64,000 nucleotides of DNA from Bythopirellula sp. (lineage in GTDB: Bacteria > Planctomycetota > Planctomycetia > Pirellulales > Lacipirellulaceae). The stretch covers positions 24,355-88,354 of the forward strand of contig JANQQA010000058.1 of NCBI GenBank assembly GCA_028285205.1, read 5' to 3'. This document shows, one piece after another, positions 42,393-52,300 of this stretch (its first letter is position 1; every line of letters starts with the position of its first letter). The notes beneath the pieces are model-generated. The model was not told the origin of the DNA and made no database searches. It was given only the letters and a program-made list of their open reading frames with translations. The position numbers were made by a program, and so were the translations under genes.

Positions 42393-44144
42393 TCAAGCAC
42401 AATACCATGCGAGCGTCGTCCAGCCCACAAGTGCGAGCACCGCCGCCTGCAGTGCCACCGGTATCTGAGTCGTGACATGATCCATCAGATCGGCACCGGT
42501 GCACATCGAGCTCAGAATCGTCGTGTCGGAGATCGGCGAGCACTGATCGCCGAATACGCCGCCGTTGAGACACGCAATAAAGCACAGTGACATGAATCGC
42601 TCTGGATGCGCTAGTCCCTGATTGATCGCGACCGCGTAGGCCAACGGCATCACTAGCGGCAACGTTACAGCGAACGTTGCCCAACTCGTACCGGTGGAAA
42701 ATGCGATGACCACTGCGATGACAAAACCGATCGCCGGCAGAATCCAATAGGTTTGTAATCCTCCCAAGAGCGAAACCAGATAGTGGCCGCCACCGACCTC
42801 CTGCGAAATGCTTCCTACTGTGATCGCAAGCAGGAGGATGACACTACCAAGCACAACGCCTTTCATGCCTTCCATGATACCTTCCATGATTACCTTCAAA
42901 CGCATTCCGTTGAGCTTGGCGAGGATCACCGCAGTCAGCAATGCCGCTCCGAATGCCCACAGAACCTGGGGTGAACCCATCGAAAGGTAAGTACCGATTG
43001 CAACGCCGAGCAGAACGACTAGCGGAACTACAAAATCGAGTAGACTTGGCGTGTAGTCTTCCGGAACGTAGTCGTAGTTCGGATCTTCGCCTGCCAGCGG
43101 TTCGGCATTGGGGGCGTTCAACTCGCCCGTCTCGCGAGCCCGCTTCCTAGCCGCCTTGAGTTTTCTCGGTAGTAGCGGGTGGAGCTCAAGGGCGATCAAC
43201 AGCGTCGCGGTGACGGCGAAGATGGCGTAGAAGCTATAGATGATGCTGGAAAAAAAGAACTCGAGGCGAAGTTCCTGCGTCGCGAGAAAGGAAACTCCCG
43301 CCACACCGATAAAGGCTTGCACATAAACCGGCCAGGCATTGAAGGCGAGCAACACGGCAATCGGCGAAGAGGTCGAATCGACGATCAGCGACAGCTCTTC
43401 ATGGCTAACCTTCTCCTCGTCGGCGAGTGGTCTGACCGTCGTGCCTACCAGCACCGCGCTGACCGTCCCGCCCTGGAAGAACACGACACCCAGCAGCCAC
43501 GCAACGAATTTCGCTGATCTCGGGCCGCGTACGAAATTTGTGGACATGTAATCGGCAAAGGCTTCCGACGCGCCCGTCTTCGTCCAGATACCCATCAGTC
43601 CGCCGAGCAGCCACAGATACAGGATTAGAATCACCGCAGCCCGTTCCGTGCCGATGTTGCTGACGATCACAGTGTTCAGTACATCGAACTGTCCTAGCAA
43701 CATCGCCCCCACCAGGATGCCCGCGAGCAGCGCACTGATCGGTTCCTTGGTGATCCAGCAGAGCGCAATGGCAGTTAGCGCGGGCAGAAACGACCACCAG
43801 CTCCAATGCCGATGGGCGGTAAGTTGGTAGTAGTTGCGTTGCTGGCCATCGGGTGCATCGATGGTTTCGACGACAAATTCCTTGGTGATGGCCGGTTCGC
43901 CATCGGCAACCAGATTCTCTTCAGTCAACAGGGAATCCGCGATCGCCAGCGCTTCGGACGTTGCCACCGAATTGCCATCCAGCAGCACGGACTCCTCGCC
44001 GTTCTCATTTGTTTGGACATCCAATGAGAACTCTTCGACGGTCCACGTTGGCGTTACCCACAAACCAACACAGAGCGCGGCAATCATTGCCGCGACAAAG
44101 ATACCCAAGGCTGGGCTCTTTAGCTGCTTGATATCGAGAGGCAT
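42393..44144 (-). CDS. Na+/H+ antiporter, NhaC family
   Basis: A 583-residue membrane protein with about 13 hydrophobic helices. The helices are interrupted by an exported or cytosolic loop of about 90 residues near the N-terminus (WTVEEFSLDVQTNENGEESVLLDG...) and a charged loop near residue 330. Family blocks include ALLAGILVGAMLLGQFD, TGASEAFADYMS, GGTVSAVLVGTTVRPLADEEKVSHEELSLIVDSTSSPIAVLLAFNAWPVYVQ, and FSTGTSWATFAVTLPLVMPLA followed by FGDQCSPISDTTILSS. NhaC proteins exchange Na+ for H+ or carry organic anions. It lies 31 bp upstream of the M14 gene on the same strand, and operator site K precedes it. Confidence 0.88.
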   Translation of the reverse strand: MPLDIKQLKSPALGIFVAAMIAALCVGLWVTPTWTVEEFSLDVQTNENGEESVLLDGNSVATSEALAIADSLLTEENLVADGEPAITKEFVVETIDAPDGQQRNYYQLTAHRHWSWWSFLPALTAIALCWITKEPISALLAGILVGAMLLGQFDVLNTVIVSNIGTERAAVILILYLWLLGGLMGIWTKTGASEAFADYMSTNFVRGPRSAKFVAWLLGVVFFQGGTVSAVLVGTTVRPLADEEKVSHEELSLIVDSTSSPIAVLLAFNAWPVYVQAFIGVAGVSFLATQELRLEFFFSSIIYSFYAIFAVTATLLIALELHPLLPRKLKAARKRARETGELNAPNAEPLAGEDPNYDYVPEDYTPSLLDFVVPLVVLLGVAIGTYLSMGSPQVLWAFGAALLTAVILAKLNGMRLKVIMEGIMEGMKGVVLGSVILLLAITVGSISQEVGGGHYLVSLLGGLQTYWILPAIGFVIAVVIAFSTGTSWATFAVTLPLVMPLAYAVAINQGLAHPERFMSLCFIACLNGGVFGDQCSPISDTTILSSMCTGADLMDHVTTQIPVALQAAVLALVGWTTLAWYCA

Positions 44145-44177
44145 CGCACGCGTTTCCGGGAAGTCGAAGTTTGCCCG

Positions 44178-44240
44178 AAGGTAGCAGAAATGCGTTGCGA
44201 GGTGTAGAGAAACTGCTCAAAAACGAAACTGCATTGCGCA
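44178..44240 (-). promoter_or_regulatory. 21-bp direct-repeat operator and promoter of the antiporter gene (site K)
   Basis: Minus strand: TGCGCA (44240-44235), 21 bp on TGAGCA (44219-44214), 7 bp, poor -35 TACACC (44206-44201), 17 bp, -10 TACCTT (44183-44178). The geometry matches the set exactly; the second half-site and -35 are weak, as expected if an activator is needed. The -10 is 34 bp from the start codon. Confidence 0.58.
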
Positions 44241-44254
44241 CCGCTGTCTGTTCG

Positions 44255-45856
44255 TCAGCGAGGAAGCCTACGCCGCGCGACCGCAATTGCTGCTGCGATC
44301 CCAATCAGCGCCGTGGTCGTCGGTTCTGGAATCTTCGTCAGCACGACGGTGAAAATCTCGCCGCTGGCCGACGACAGAGCTGCCTCATTGCGAAACACAT
44401 GCGGTGCATTGGTAATGATGCCACCGAAAATGTAACCCACGGTTGTATCGCCCACCGGCAGCAGGTCCAAGTTGAGCACCCCGTTTTCATAGGTCGGAAT
44501 ACCGTCGGCAACGAAAAACTCGGCGTTGGAGCCAAAACGCATTAGCTGCGGATCTAGTTCGTCAGTAAACAGCTCGGGAAACGCGCCCAGAAAGTGCTGC
44601 TCATAGGATCCATCGTCGTAGCGCACGACCGATGAGATTTGGCTCGTGTTGGGTAGCGCCAAGTCCGTGACAAAACCATTGGCATCGGCTGAAGGGTTGG
44701 TTGGATCATATTCTTGGAGTGTGATGCCACCAAACAACAACTCGTGCATCGCACCGGTGGCCTCGGAAAAAAGACCGAGCTTGGCCGAATGGTAATTGTT
44801 CATGCCTTGCTTGAACACGTTGGGGTCGTTATCGAGTTCTCCGTTGGCGTTGACCGGATCATTGCCGAGGTCAATTTGCGTCGGATTCCCGTCAGCATCG
44901 ATTTCGATCGGCACCGTCCAAGCGCCACGCGTCTCGGTGAACACGCCCGACAGAACGGTGATGCCTTGTTCTAGCGACCCGTTGTTGTCGCGGATCGTAG
45001 GATAGACGTTCAGATCGCGGCGCCGAAAGTGGTCTTCGGGCGTCGTCGATTGCACTTCGGTGAATCCCAAGTTCGTGCCATCGTCTTCGATCGTAAAGGT
45101 TCGCACCTGCTTCGTGTATTCCCCGTTCACTCGGTTGCCATCGTAAGGCTGATTAAAGTCTTGACCGAATACCAAATGCATCTTGCCATCGATTTCATAC
45201 ATGTCACCACCAGTGACCTTGAACAGTGGATCGCTAATCTGGCGAATGTGATCGCCGGCCATTCCAGTGCCACCTTTGGCCCAATCGATTAATCCAGGCA
45301 GATCGAATGCCGTCAGGTTGCTAAACGTGTCGCGCGAAGTGGGATCGACGACATCGTCGTCGCCAAACCCTCCGGTCACGTACAGTCGATCGCCAATCTG
45401 CTCAAACTGAGTATTGGCACTCGTGATCGAAAGCAACTGTTCGGTGCTCAGCCCACTGCTGGCGACGCCTGGAATCAGGCTGCGGCTCCACGAGGTTTTG
45501 TTCACTGGATCCATCACCCATACGTCGGAGTTCTGAAACCGCTCGGGTATCGAAGTGCGATCGACATCGAAACCGTGGAGTCCATTACTTTGGCCGCCGA
45601 TGACCACCCATTGCCCGTCGTACTCACCAGCTACGAATGAGTGCACAGATGGCCGCTGCATTTGGCGCGCGGTGTCGTACTGTTGCAATGCAACACGGTA
45701 GGGCAGGCTGCCGCCGACGATGACGGGCGTAACGGTGGCGGTTTGGTTGGCCGCGAAAGCAGGCGTTGTGACCGTGGCTATCGCCACGACGCGAAGAATT
45801 CTTTGGAGCTGTAGCAAGATGAATACTCTCTGAAGTGACTCTGCTGAAGGTGTCAA
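44255..45856 (-). CDS. PEP-CTERM protein with kelch-like beta-propeller
   Basis: A protein of about 520-533 residues. A hydrophobic signal (LQRILRVVAIATVTTPAFA) is followed by repeats with G-G and W/Y pairs (WVVIGGQSNGLHGFD, DVWVMDPVNKTSW, RLYVTGGFGDDD, MYEIDGKMHLVFGQDF) that suggest a kelch-type beta-propeller. The C-terminus IPEPTTTALIGIAAAIAVA then RRRLPR is a PEP-CTERM anchor. The start is uncertain: TTG 45856 is the longest, but TTG 45817, with AGAGAG upstream, would give a cleaner signal peptide. It follows another PEP-CTERM gene by 20 bp or more and is probably cotranscribed with it. Confidence 0.78.
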   Translation of the reverse strand: MTPSAESLQRVFILLQLQRILRVVAIATVTTPAFAANQTATVTPVIVGGSLPYRVALQQYDTARQMQRPSVHSFVAGEYDGQWVVIGGQSNGLHGFDVDRTSIPERFQNSDVWVMDPVNKTSWSRSLIPGVASSGLSTEQLLSITSANTQFEQIGDRLYVTGGFGDDDVVDPTSRDTFSNLTAFDLPGLIDWAKGGTGMAGDHIRQISDPLFKVTGGDMYEIDGKMHLVFGQDFNQPYDGNRVNGEYTKQVRTFTIEDDGTNLGFTEVQSTTPEDHFRRRDLNVYPTIRDNNGSLEQGITVLSGVFTETRGAWTVPIEIDADGNPTQIDLGNDPVNANGELDNDPNVFKQGMNNYHSAKLGLFSEATGAMHELLFGGITLQEYDPTNPSADANGFVTDLALPNTSQISSVVRYDDGSYEQHFLGAFPELFTDELDPQLMRFGSNAEFFVADGIPTYENGVLNLDLLPVGDTTVGYIFGGIITNAPHVFRNEAALSSASGEIFTVVLTKIPEPTTTALIGIAAAIAVARRRLPR

Positions 45857-45876
45857 ACAAGAATGGAAGGTATCGT

Positions 45877-46638
45877 TCAGCTGGTTCGCCAGCGCGAGCA
45901 GATGACTGTGGCGCCGCCCATCAAGAGGACGGCCACCGACGTTGGCTCGGGAACGTAGGTCACCATCAGCAACGGGCCGTTGGTTGACTCCTTAGACTCA
46001 AACTTGCGCGACGAGGAAGGGACCGATTCACTGCCAATGAGGATCCAGCCAAAATTGGAACTGGGATCATCAAGCCAAGCCTGTGCATCGGCGACCAGTT
46101 CGGCCGTCGACCCCCAAGTTTCCTGGCCAGAAGTCCCTATTGTTGCGGCTGCACTCGCTGAACTAACGAAATCGCCGCCGGGGTTGGCCCATGCATCGGT
46201 ATCGAAAAACGTATGCACCCAGGTCGCGTCTCCGGGCGTAGCGTCGGTGCCCGCGCCCCCCGGGGCTTCGGACGTCCCCTCGCCCCAGTCTTGCAATAGT
46301 CGGTGCAACGCGAACGAATCGACACCGCTTCCGGCGCCCGCCTGTATGATGTTTAAGGTCAACTGCACGTCGGTAATGATCGCACCGGCTGGGATTTCAC
46401 TTGCCAGGTCGAATGAAACCAGCGCACGTTGCGGCCCAACGCCCAGTCCGCCAGTGCGGCCAGCAAAGAGGGGGCCCATGCCGTTGCTGAGACTTCCCGT
46501 TGAACTGTTGTACAAGGTGTTGTCTTTGCTAGCGCTAATGGCAACGGTGGCCGCGCTAGCTGGCGCGGCCAAAGTGACAGCGCTCAGGACCATGCAGGAC
46601 AAGCTGCTGAAACGTAAGTTGCTGTATCGAAGGTGCAT
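45877..46638 (-). CDS. PEP-CTERM protein with DNRLRE domain
   Basis: A 253-residue secreted protein. The signal peptide ends APASAATV. The body is a DNRLRE domain: SASKDNTLYNSSTGSLSNGMGPLFAGRTG, then RALVSFDLASEIPAGAIITDVQLTL, then WGEGTSEAPGGAGTDATPGDATWVH. This domain is a beta-sandwich found in secreted and cell-wall proteins. The anchor is VPEPTSVAVLLMGGATVI then CSRWR. I chose ATG 46638 because the signal peptide begins there. First gene of a probable two-gene unit. No clear operator of the TGCGCA type is found upstream. Confidence 0.8.
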   Translation of the reverse strand: MHLRYSNLRFSSLSCMVLSAVTLAAPASAATVAISASKDNTLYNSSTGSLSNGMGPLFAGRTGGLGVGPQRALVSFDLASEIPAGAIITDVQLTLNIIQAGAGSGVDSFALHRLLQDWGEGTSEAPGGAGTDATPGDATWVHTFFDTDAWANPGGDFVSSASAAATIGTSGQETWGSTAELVADAQAWLDDPSSNFGWILIGSESVPSSSRKFESKESTNGPLLMVTYVPEPTSVAVLLMGGATVICSRWRTS

Positions 46639-46920
46639 CGTGAACCGCGTCTTTGAGGATTGATTGAGATACCGCGAGCACCGGATGGAGCGAACCACCG
46701 TGAGTGACAACGCGAACTCAAGAAGCAAGGGTTACTGTCCGCATGAGAGGCATGCGAACGAAGTTTGCAATATTAGCTATGGAAGATGTGTTGAGATCAC
46801 TAGCTAAATAGAGACACTACTTATTGGTGCCAAGTTGCATTGGTGAGGCAATGTTGCAGCCCGTCTGCTAAGATTCCATTTTAAATCCGCCCGGTACGCT
46901 GGTCAAATTGTAGGTCCCTC

Positions 46921-47667
46921 ATGAGCAATACACTAGTGGAAGTCTGCGTAGGGAGCGTTGAAGACGCTCAAGCGGCTCAGTTGGCTGGGGCCGATCGTTT
47001 AGAACTCTGCGCGGCTACGGAAGTCGGTGGCTTAACGCCCTCGGCGGGTCTCATTGAGGCGGTTACCGAGCAAGTTGACCTGCCCGTCATGGTGATGATA
47101 CGCCCTCGTCCCGGAGGATTTTGCTACGGTGAGCCGGAGTTCGATACGGCTATGCGCGATATGAAGCTGGCGCTCCAGTACAACACCGCCGGCGTGGTGT
47201 TTGGGTTTCTGGGCAGAGATGGTCAGGTCGACGTGGACCGCTGCAAGCAGTTCGTGATGCTGGCGGAGGGACGCGAAACCGTCTTTCATCGTGCGTTCGA
47301 CGTCGTGCCAAACCCTCAAGCCGCGCTCGACCAGCTGATCCAGTCGGGCGTAACGCGCTTGCTCACCAGCGGCCAGCGGACAACCGCTTTGCAGGGTGCC
47401 AGCTTGATTCGCCAACTCATTGAGCGAGCGAGCGGCAAAATCCAAATTTTGCCTGGAGGTGGCATTCGTGCAGACAGTGTCGCTGAAGTCGTGCGATTGA
47501 CGGGCTGCAACCAAGTTCATGTTGGTGCTTCCGCAATCGGCTATGATGAATCGATCGCAAGCGATTCAGAGATTTCTTTTCATGCTCCCGGCTATCTAGA
47601 ACAGAGTCGGCACCGCATTGTTGATAGAGACTCCGTTGCAGCGGTGCTTCGCGAATTGGGCCGCTAG
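46921..47667 (+). CDS. cutC: CutC family protein
   Basis: A 248-residue TIM-barrel protein of the CutC family. Blocks: VEVCVGSVEDAQAAQLAGADRLELCAATEVGGLTPS, VMIRPRPGGFCYGEPEF, FHRAFDVVPNP and QILPGGGIRADSV. CutC was named for copper homeostasis in E. coli, but this role is disputed and the enzymatic activity is unknown. In other bacteria cutC often lies near amino-sugar or sialic acid genes. It may be cotranscribed with uxaC, 74 bp downstream. Start ATG 46921 follows GTAGGTCC. Confidence 0.9.
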   Translation: MSNTLVEVCVGSVEDAQAAQLAGADRLELCAATEVGGLTPSAGLIEAVTEQVDLPVMVMIRPRPGGFCYGEPEFDTAMRDMKLALQYNTAGVVFGFLGRDGQVDVDRCKQFVMLAEGRETVFHRAFDVVPNPQAALDQLIQSGVTRLLTSGQRTTALQGASLIRQLIERASGKIQILPGGGIRADSVAEVVRLTGCNQVHVGASAIGYDESIASDSEISFHAPGYLEQSRHRIVDRDSVAAVLRELGR

Positions 47668-47741
47668 ATTGTCGGGTGGAGATCACCTAGAATCCGAGGC
47701 ATCTCACTCTTCGATCAGTTTCATCGTCACGCGGAAAAGCT

Positions 47742-49148
47742 ATGCCCAGCGCCGACCGTTACTTCAGTCCCGATCCCGCGCAGCGCAAGATCGCTCGCGA
47801 GCTGTTTACGGGAATCACCGACCTGCCGCTCGTTTGTCCGCATGGGCACGTCGATCCACAGTTGTTTGCCGATCCCGAGTATCAATTTGGTTCACCTGCG
47901 GAACTACTGATCATCCCAGATCATTACGTGTTCCGCATGTTGTATTCGCAAGGTGTGCCACTCGATGCGGTCGGCCGCCGGCGGACCGACGGCACTCCAG
48001 GCGAAAGCGACCCTCGCAAGATCTGGCAAACATTTGCAGATCATTTCTACCTATTTCGCGGCACGCCGACGGGAGGCTGGCTGCGCGACGAGTTTGCTGA
48101 GGTCTTCGGCATTGAAGAGAAGCTCACCAGCGACAACGCCCAACAGATTTACGATCGGATCGACGCTAAATTGCAATCAGAAGCGTTCCAGCCGCGCCGC
48201 TTGCACGAGCAGTTCAACATCGAAGTGCTTTGTACCACCGACATGGCGACCGACACCCTCGAACATCATCAGGCGATCCGCGAGTCGGGATGGCAACGTC
48301 CAATTCTACCAACGTTTCGCCCCGACGATGTGGTGCTGATTGACCGGCCGGTATGGCCGCAGAATATCGAGCGACTGCGTGAACTCACCGGCGAAAGCGT
48401 GGGAGACTTCGCTAGTTATCTCCGCGCGCTTCAGGCCCGTCGCGATTTCTTCCGAGACATGGGCGCTAAAGCAACCGACCACGATTGTGCGAATGCGTAT
48501 TGCGGACGGCTGTCGGTGTCCGATGCCTCGGCGATTTTCGACCGAGCATTGCGAGGTAAGGCAGATGACAATGATGCCGAAGCCTTCCGCGGACACATGC
48601 TGATGGAACTAGCGGGGATGAGTGTCGAAGACGGCCTCGTGATGCAGATGCACGTCGGGTCCTACCGCAACCACAACGGTCCGTTCTTCGAAGCTTTCGG
48701 TCCGGATACTGGGTGCGATATTCCCACCGCGACTGAGTACACACGAAACTTACGTCCGTTGCTGTGCGAGTTTGGCAGTGATTCTCGCTTCGCGCTTATT
48801 CTCTTCACCCTCGACGAGTCGAATTATGCGCGCGAGTTGGCTCCGCTGGTGGGCCATTATCCGGCGCTGAAGCTGGGGCCGCCGTGGTGGTTTCACGACA
48901 GTTTTCATGGCATGCGCCGCTACTTCGATCAGGTAATGGAGACCGCCGGAATTTACAACACGGCTGGATTCAATGACGATACACGCGCGTACCCTTCGAT
49001 ACCCGCGCGCCATGATGTCTGGCGACGCGCCTGCGCCGACTGGGTGGCAGGGCTGCTTGTCCGCGGCATGATTGACGATGACGACGCGCAGGCGATGATG
49101 CGCGCACTTGTGTACGAGTTAGCGAAGCAGGCGTACCGTCTCGATTGA
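47742..49148 (+). CDS. uxaC: Glucuronate isomerase (uronate isomerase)
   Basis: A 468-residue member of the amidohydrolase superfamily. LVCPHGHVDPQLFADP near residue 30 holds the first two metal His ligands. IEVLCTTDMATD, LPTFRPDDVV, QMHVGSYRNHN, and then ARELAPLVGHYPALKLGPPWWFHDS followed by FNDDTRA match UxaC. It interconverts D-glucuronate and D-fructuronate (or the galacturonate pair) in the cytoplasm. Sulfated and uronate-rich polysaccharides are common planctomycete substrates, which fits the sulfatases later in the window. GGAAAAG lies upstream of the ATG. Confidence 0.93.
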   Translation: MPSADRYFSPDPAQRKIARELFTGITDLPLVCPHGHVDPQLFADPEYQFGSPAELLIIPDHYVFRMLYSQGVPLDAVGRRRTDGTPGESDPRKIWQTFADHFYLFRGTPTGGWLRDEFAEVFGIEEKLTSDNAQQIYDRIDAKLQSEAFQPRRLHEQFNIEVLCTTDMATDTLEHHQAIRESGWQRPILPTFRPDDVVLIDRPVWPQNIERLRELTGESVGDFASYLRALQARRDFFRDMGAKATDHDCANAYCGRLSVSDASAIFDRALRGKADDNDAEAFRGHMLMELAGMSVEDGLVMQMHVGSYRNHNGPFFEAFGPDTGCDIPTATEYTRNLRPLLCEFGSDSRFALILFTLDESNYARELAPLVGHYPALKLGPPWWFHDSFHGMRRYFDQVMETAGIYNTAGFNDDTRAYPSIPARHDVWRRACADWVAGLLVRGMIDDDDAQAMMRALVYELAKQAYRLD

Positions 49149-49394
49149 CGTTCGTGCACAACTCCATAGGTGACGTCGGGTTCGTGACGTATTGAGGAAT
49201 CTCTTACGCAGATCCGTTTTTTGTGTAGCTAGTCGCGTTTTCTCTCTGCGTAGACAGGGTTCAAAACTCACATCGCTCCGTTTATCATAGTGCTTACGTA
49301 CAAGGGCGAGCGAAAAGGCCCTCGTCCACCGCTTCCCGCCAGTATTGGCCGATCGATACGTCGATGTTCTGAACTTCCAACCCGATGCGGTAAG

Positions 49395-52300
49395 ATGAGA
49401 AGTTCTGTGCGAAACGTTTTCTGTTTCCTCCCGTTATTTCTGTGTGCCCAGGTCGCGGCAGGTAAGTCGCCCTCTGAGACACTGCTGCCGGACGAAGTGT
49501 CGTTCAACGCACATGTTCGACCACTGATGTCGAACACGTGCTTTGTGTGTCACGGTCCCGCCGAGGAAGAGAACCCCTCGGAGCTGCGCCTCGACACACT
49601 CGCCGCGGCGACCGCCGAGTTGCCCTCGGGCGAGGGCACGGCAATCGTGCCGGGTGATCCTGACAGCTCAATCGTCTATCAACGACTCATGTCGGAGGAT
49701 CCCGACCTGCAGATGCCGCCGCCCGATTTTCGTCATCAGCTTTCTTCACGAGACAAGGCGCTGTTCCGCCGTTGGATCGAACAAGGGGCGAAGTACCAAC
49801 AGCATTGGGCCTACTCGCCGCTGGAAAAACCGAACGTTCCACAAATCGAATCGTTGCCGCCCGGAGGCAACGAAATTGATGCCTTCGTCATCGCGCGACT
49901 ACAAGCGGCAGGATTGGAACGTTCGCCTCCCGCCCAGCGCGCCACTTTGCTACGACGATTGAGCCTTGATTTGATCGGGCTGCCACCTACTCCTGAGGAA
50001 TTGGAATATTTTCTGGCCGACGAAAGCTCTGATGCCTACGAGCGCCAGGTCGATCGTCTACTGGATTCACCGCACTATGGCGAACGGATGGCCTCTCCGT
50101 GGTTGGACATTGTGCGCTTCGCCGATACGGTTGGTTTTCATGGCGATCAGAATCAGCGGATCTTTCCTTACCGCGACTATGTGATCAACGCCTTCAACAA
50201 GAACAAGCCCTTCGACGAGTTTACGCGTGAACAACTGGCGGGCGACTTGCTTCCCAATCCGACCGACGAGCAACTCACCGCGACGGGCTTCACGCGTTTA
50301 AACATGATGACGCGCGAGGGCGGTGCGCAAGCGAAGGAGTATCTCGCCAAGTACACTGCCGAACGGGTGCGTTCTGTGGGTACCGCCTGGCTGGGCGCAA
50401 CCATGGGCTGCTGCGAGTGCCACGATCACAAGTACGATCCGTTCACGATGAGAGACTTCTATGCGCTAGGGGCCTTCTTCAGCGACTTGCAGCAGTGGGG
50501 TGTGTACAGCAATTACGGGTACACTCCCAACCGTGATTTGCTCGGTTTCAACAATGATTCTCCCTTCCCGCCAGAACTCTATGCGCGGAGCGGATCCTTG
50601 AACCAGCGTATTGTCGTTCTGCAGCGCGAGTCTGACAAACAGATCACTGCTGAGTTGCCCGCCGACATTGCAGAACGTGATAGCTTTAGGTTGTGGTTGG
50701 AAACGACCAGTGAATTGCTCGCTAGTCATCCCGATGGATGGGTCTTTGGTGACATCGTTTCCTCAACTGCGAGCAAAGGCACGAAGTTCGTACAAACGGA
50801 CGACGGGAGCCTATTGCTCGTTGGCGAGCCACAAGCAGAGGAACTGACGACGCTTGAGATCGCCGTACCGAGTCCGCTAAGTGTTGATTCCATCCGGCTT
50901 GAGGTGTTACCCGACGAATCCCATGGTGGACACGTCGGACGACACGCAAACGGCGGCTTTCGCGTTGAGTTCGCCGCGTCGGTCCAGCGAGGGAGTGATT
51001 CCGACAGCCAGGAGCTAAAAGTCGCCTGGGCCCAGCCTGATCATGAGGCACCGCGAAACTACCGAAGCGGCCAACACAGTGTCTATCTGGGAACACAGTG
51101 GCAATCGCTGCCGGCGAGGTGGCAAGTTCCCGACGATGGCACGAAGCAGGCCCACACGGCTATCTATCATCTGGCTGAGTCGCTACCGTTAGGGCCGGCC
51201 GACAAGTTAATCGTGAAGCTCAAGAGTGCAGACATCGGACGAGTTCGCATCTCGGTCACACCGCTTGCGGAAGCGATCCCTGGTCGCGCAGCCGCAGATA
51301 AGCGGTTCGTGCAGGCCATCGCGAAGAAAGTGCGTGAGTGGCAACCCGATGATCGAGATTGCGTCGTCGCTGCCTATTACCGCGCCATCACTCCCGAGGA
51401 TCAAGAGAGCGATACCTGCAAGAAGTTCCGACGCGAGATCGTCGACTGCCGCGCGGGTTACGCCCATACTTTGATTGCTCAGCAGTTTCCGCAGCAACGA
51501 TATCTGGTCAGCCGCGTGCTGCCGCGCGGCAACTGGCAAGACGAATCGGGTGACGTTGTTGAGCCCAACACGCCAGAGTTCCTTCCCGAGAATCGAAACC
51601 CTGCCGACGGTCGCCGCACACGGCTCGATTTGGCAAACTGGCTGACCTCGAGCGAGAACCCCCTGACCGCTCGCCACTTCGTCAATCGTCTGTGGAAGCA
51701 GTGCTTCGGTGCCGGTTTGTCCAACAAACTCGACGACTTAGGAAATCAAGGCGAATGGCCCAGTCATCCGTTGCTCTTGGATTGGCTGGCGTGTGAGTTT
51801 CGCGACTCAGGTTGGGACATCAAACGGACGCTCAAGCTGATTGTGATGAGCAGCACCTACCGCCAACGTGCCGCTTGGCGATCTGACCTCGCGGAAGTCG
51901 ACCCCTACAATCGCCTGGTCTCTCAGCAATCCGCGCGTCGCTTAGCCGCGGAAATGGTTCGCGACAATGCGTTGGCCGTTTCCGGTTTGCTTGCCGGCGA
52001 CTTGATTGGCGGCCCCAGCGTGTTTCCCTATCAGCCTGCGGGCTACTACTCGAATCTACAGTTCCCAAATCGAATCTACGAGAACAGCGCGGGTGACCGA
52101 CAGTATCGCCGCGGGGTCTACATGCATTGGCAACGGACGTTCTTGCATCCGATGCTGGCGAACTTCGATGCGCCGGCTCGCGACGAGTGCACCGCCGATC
52201 GTAATTTGTCGAACAGCCCGCAGCAGGCGCTCACGCTACTCAATGATCCAACATTTGTCGAAGCATCACGCGCAATGGCAGATAGCATTCTGAGTGAACT

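Noticed and set aside
42362..42478. A longer N-terminus for the M14 peptidase
   Set aside because: It would overlap the antiporter gene by 86 bp and adds a Cys/Arg-rich segment without homology; ATG 42361 is a better start.
46753..46779. TGCGAA and TAGCTA 21 bp apart upstream of the DNRLRE PEP-CTERM gene
   Set aside because: The second copy differs too much from TGCGCA and there is no -10 at the right distance.
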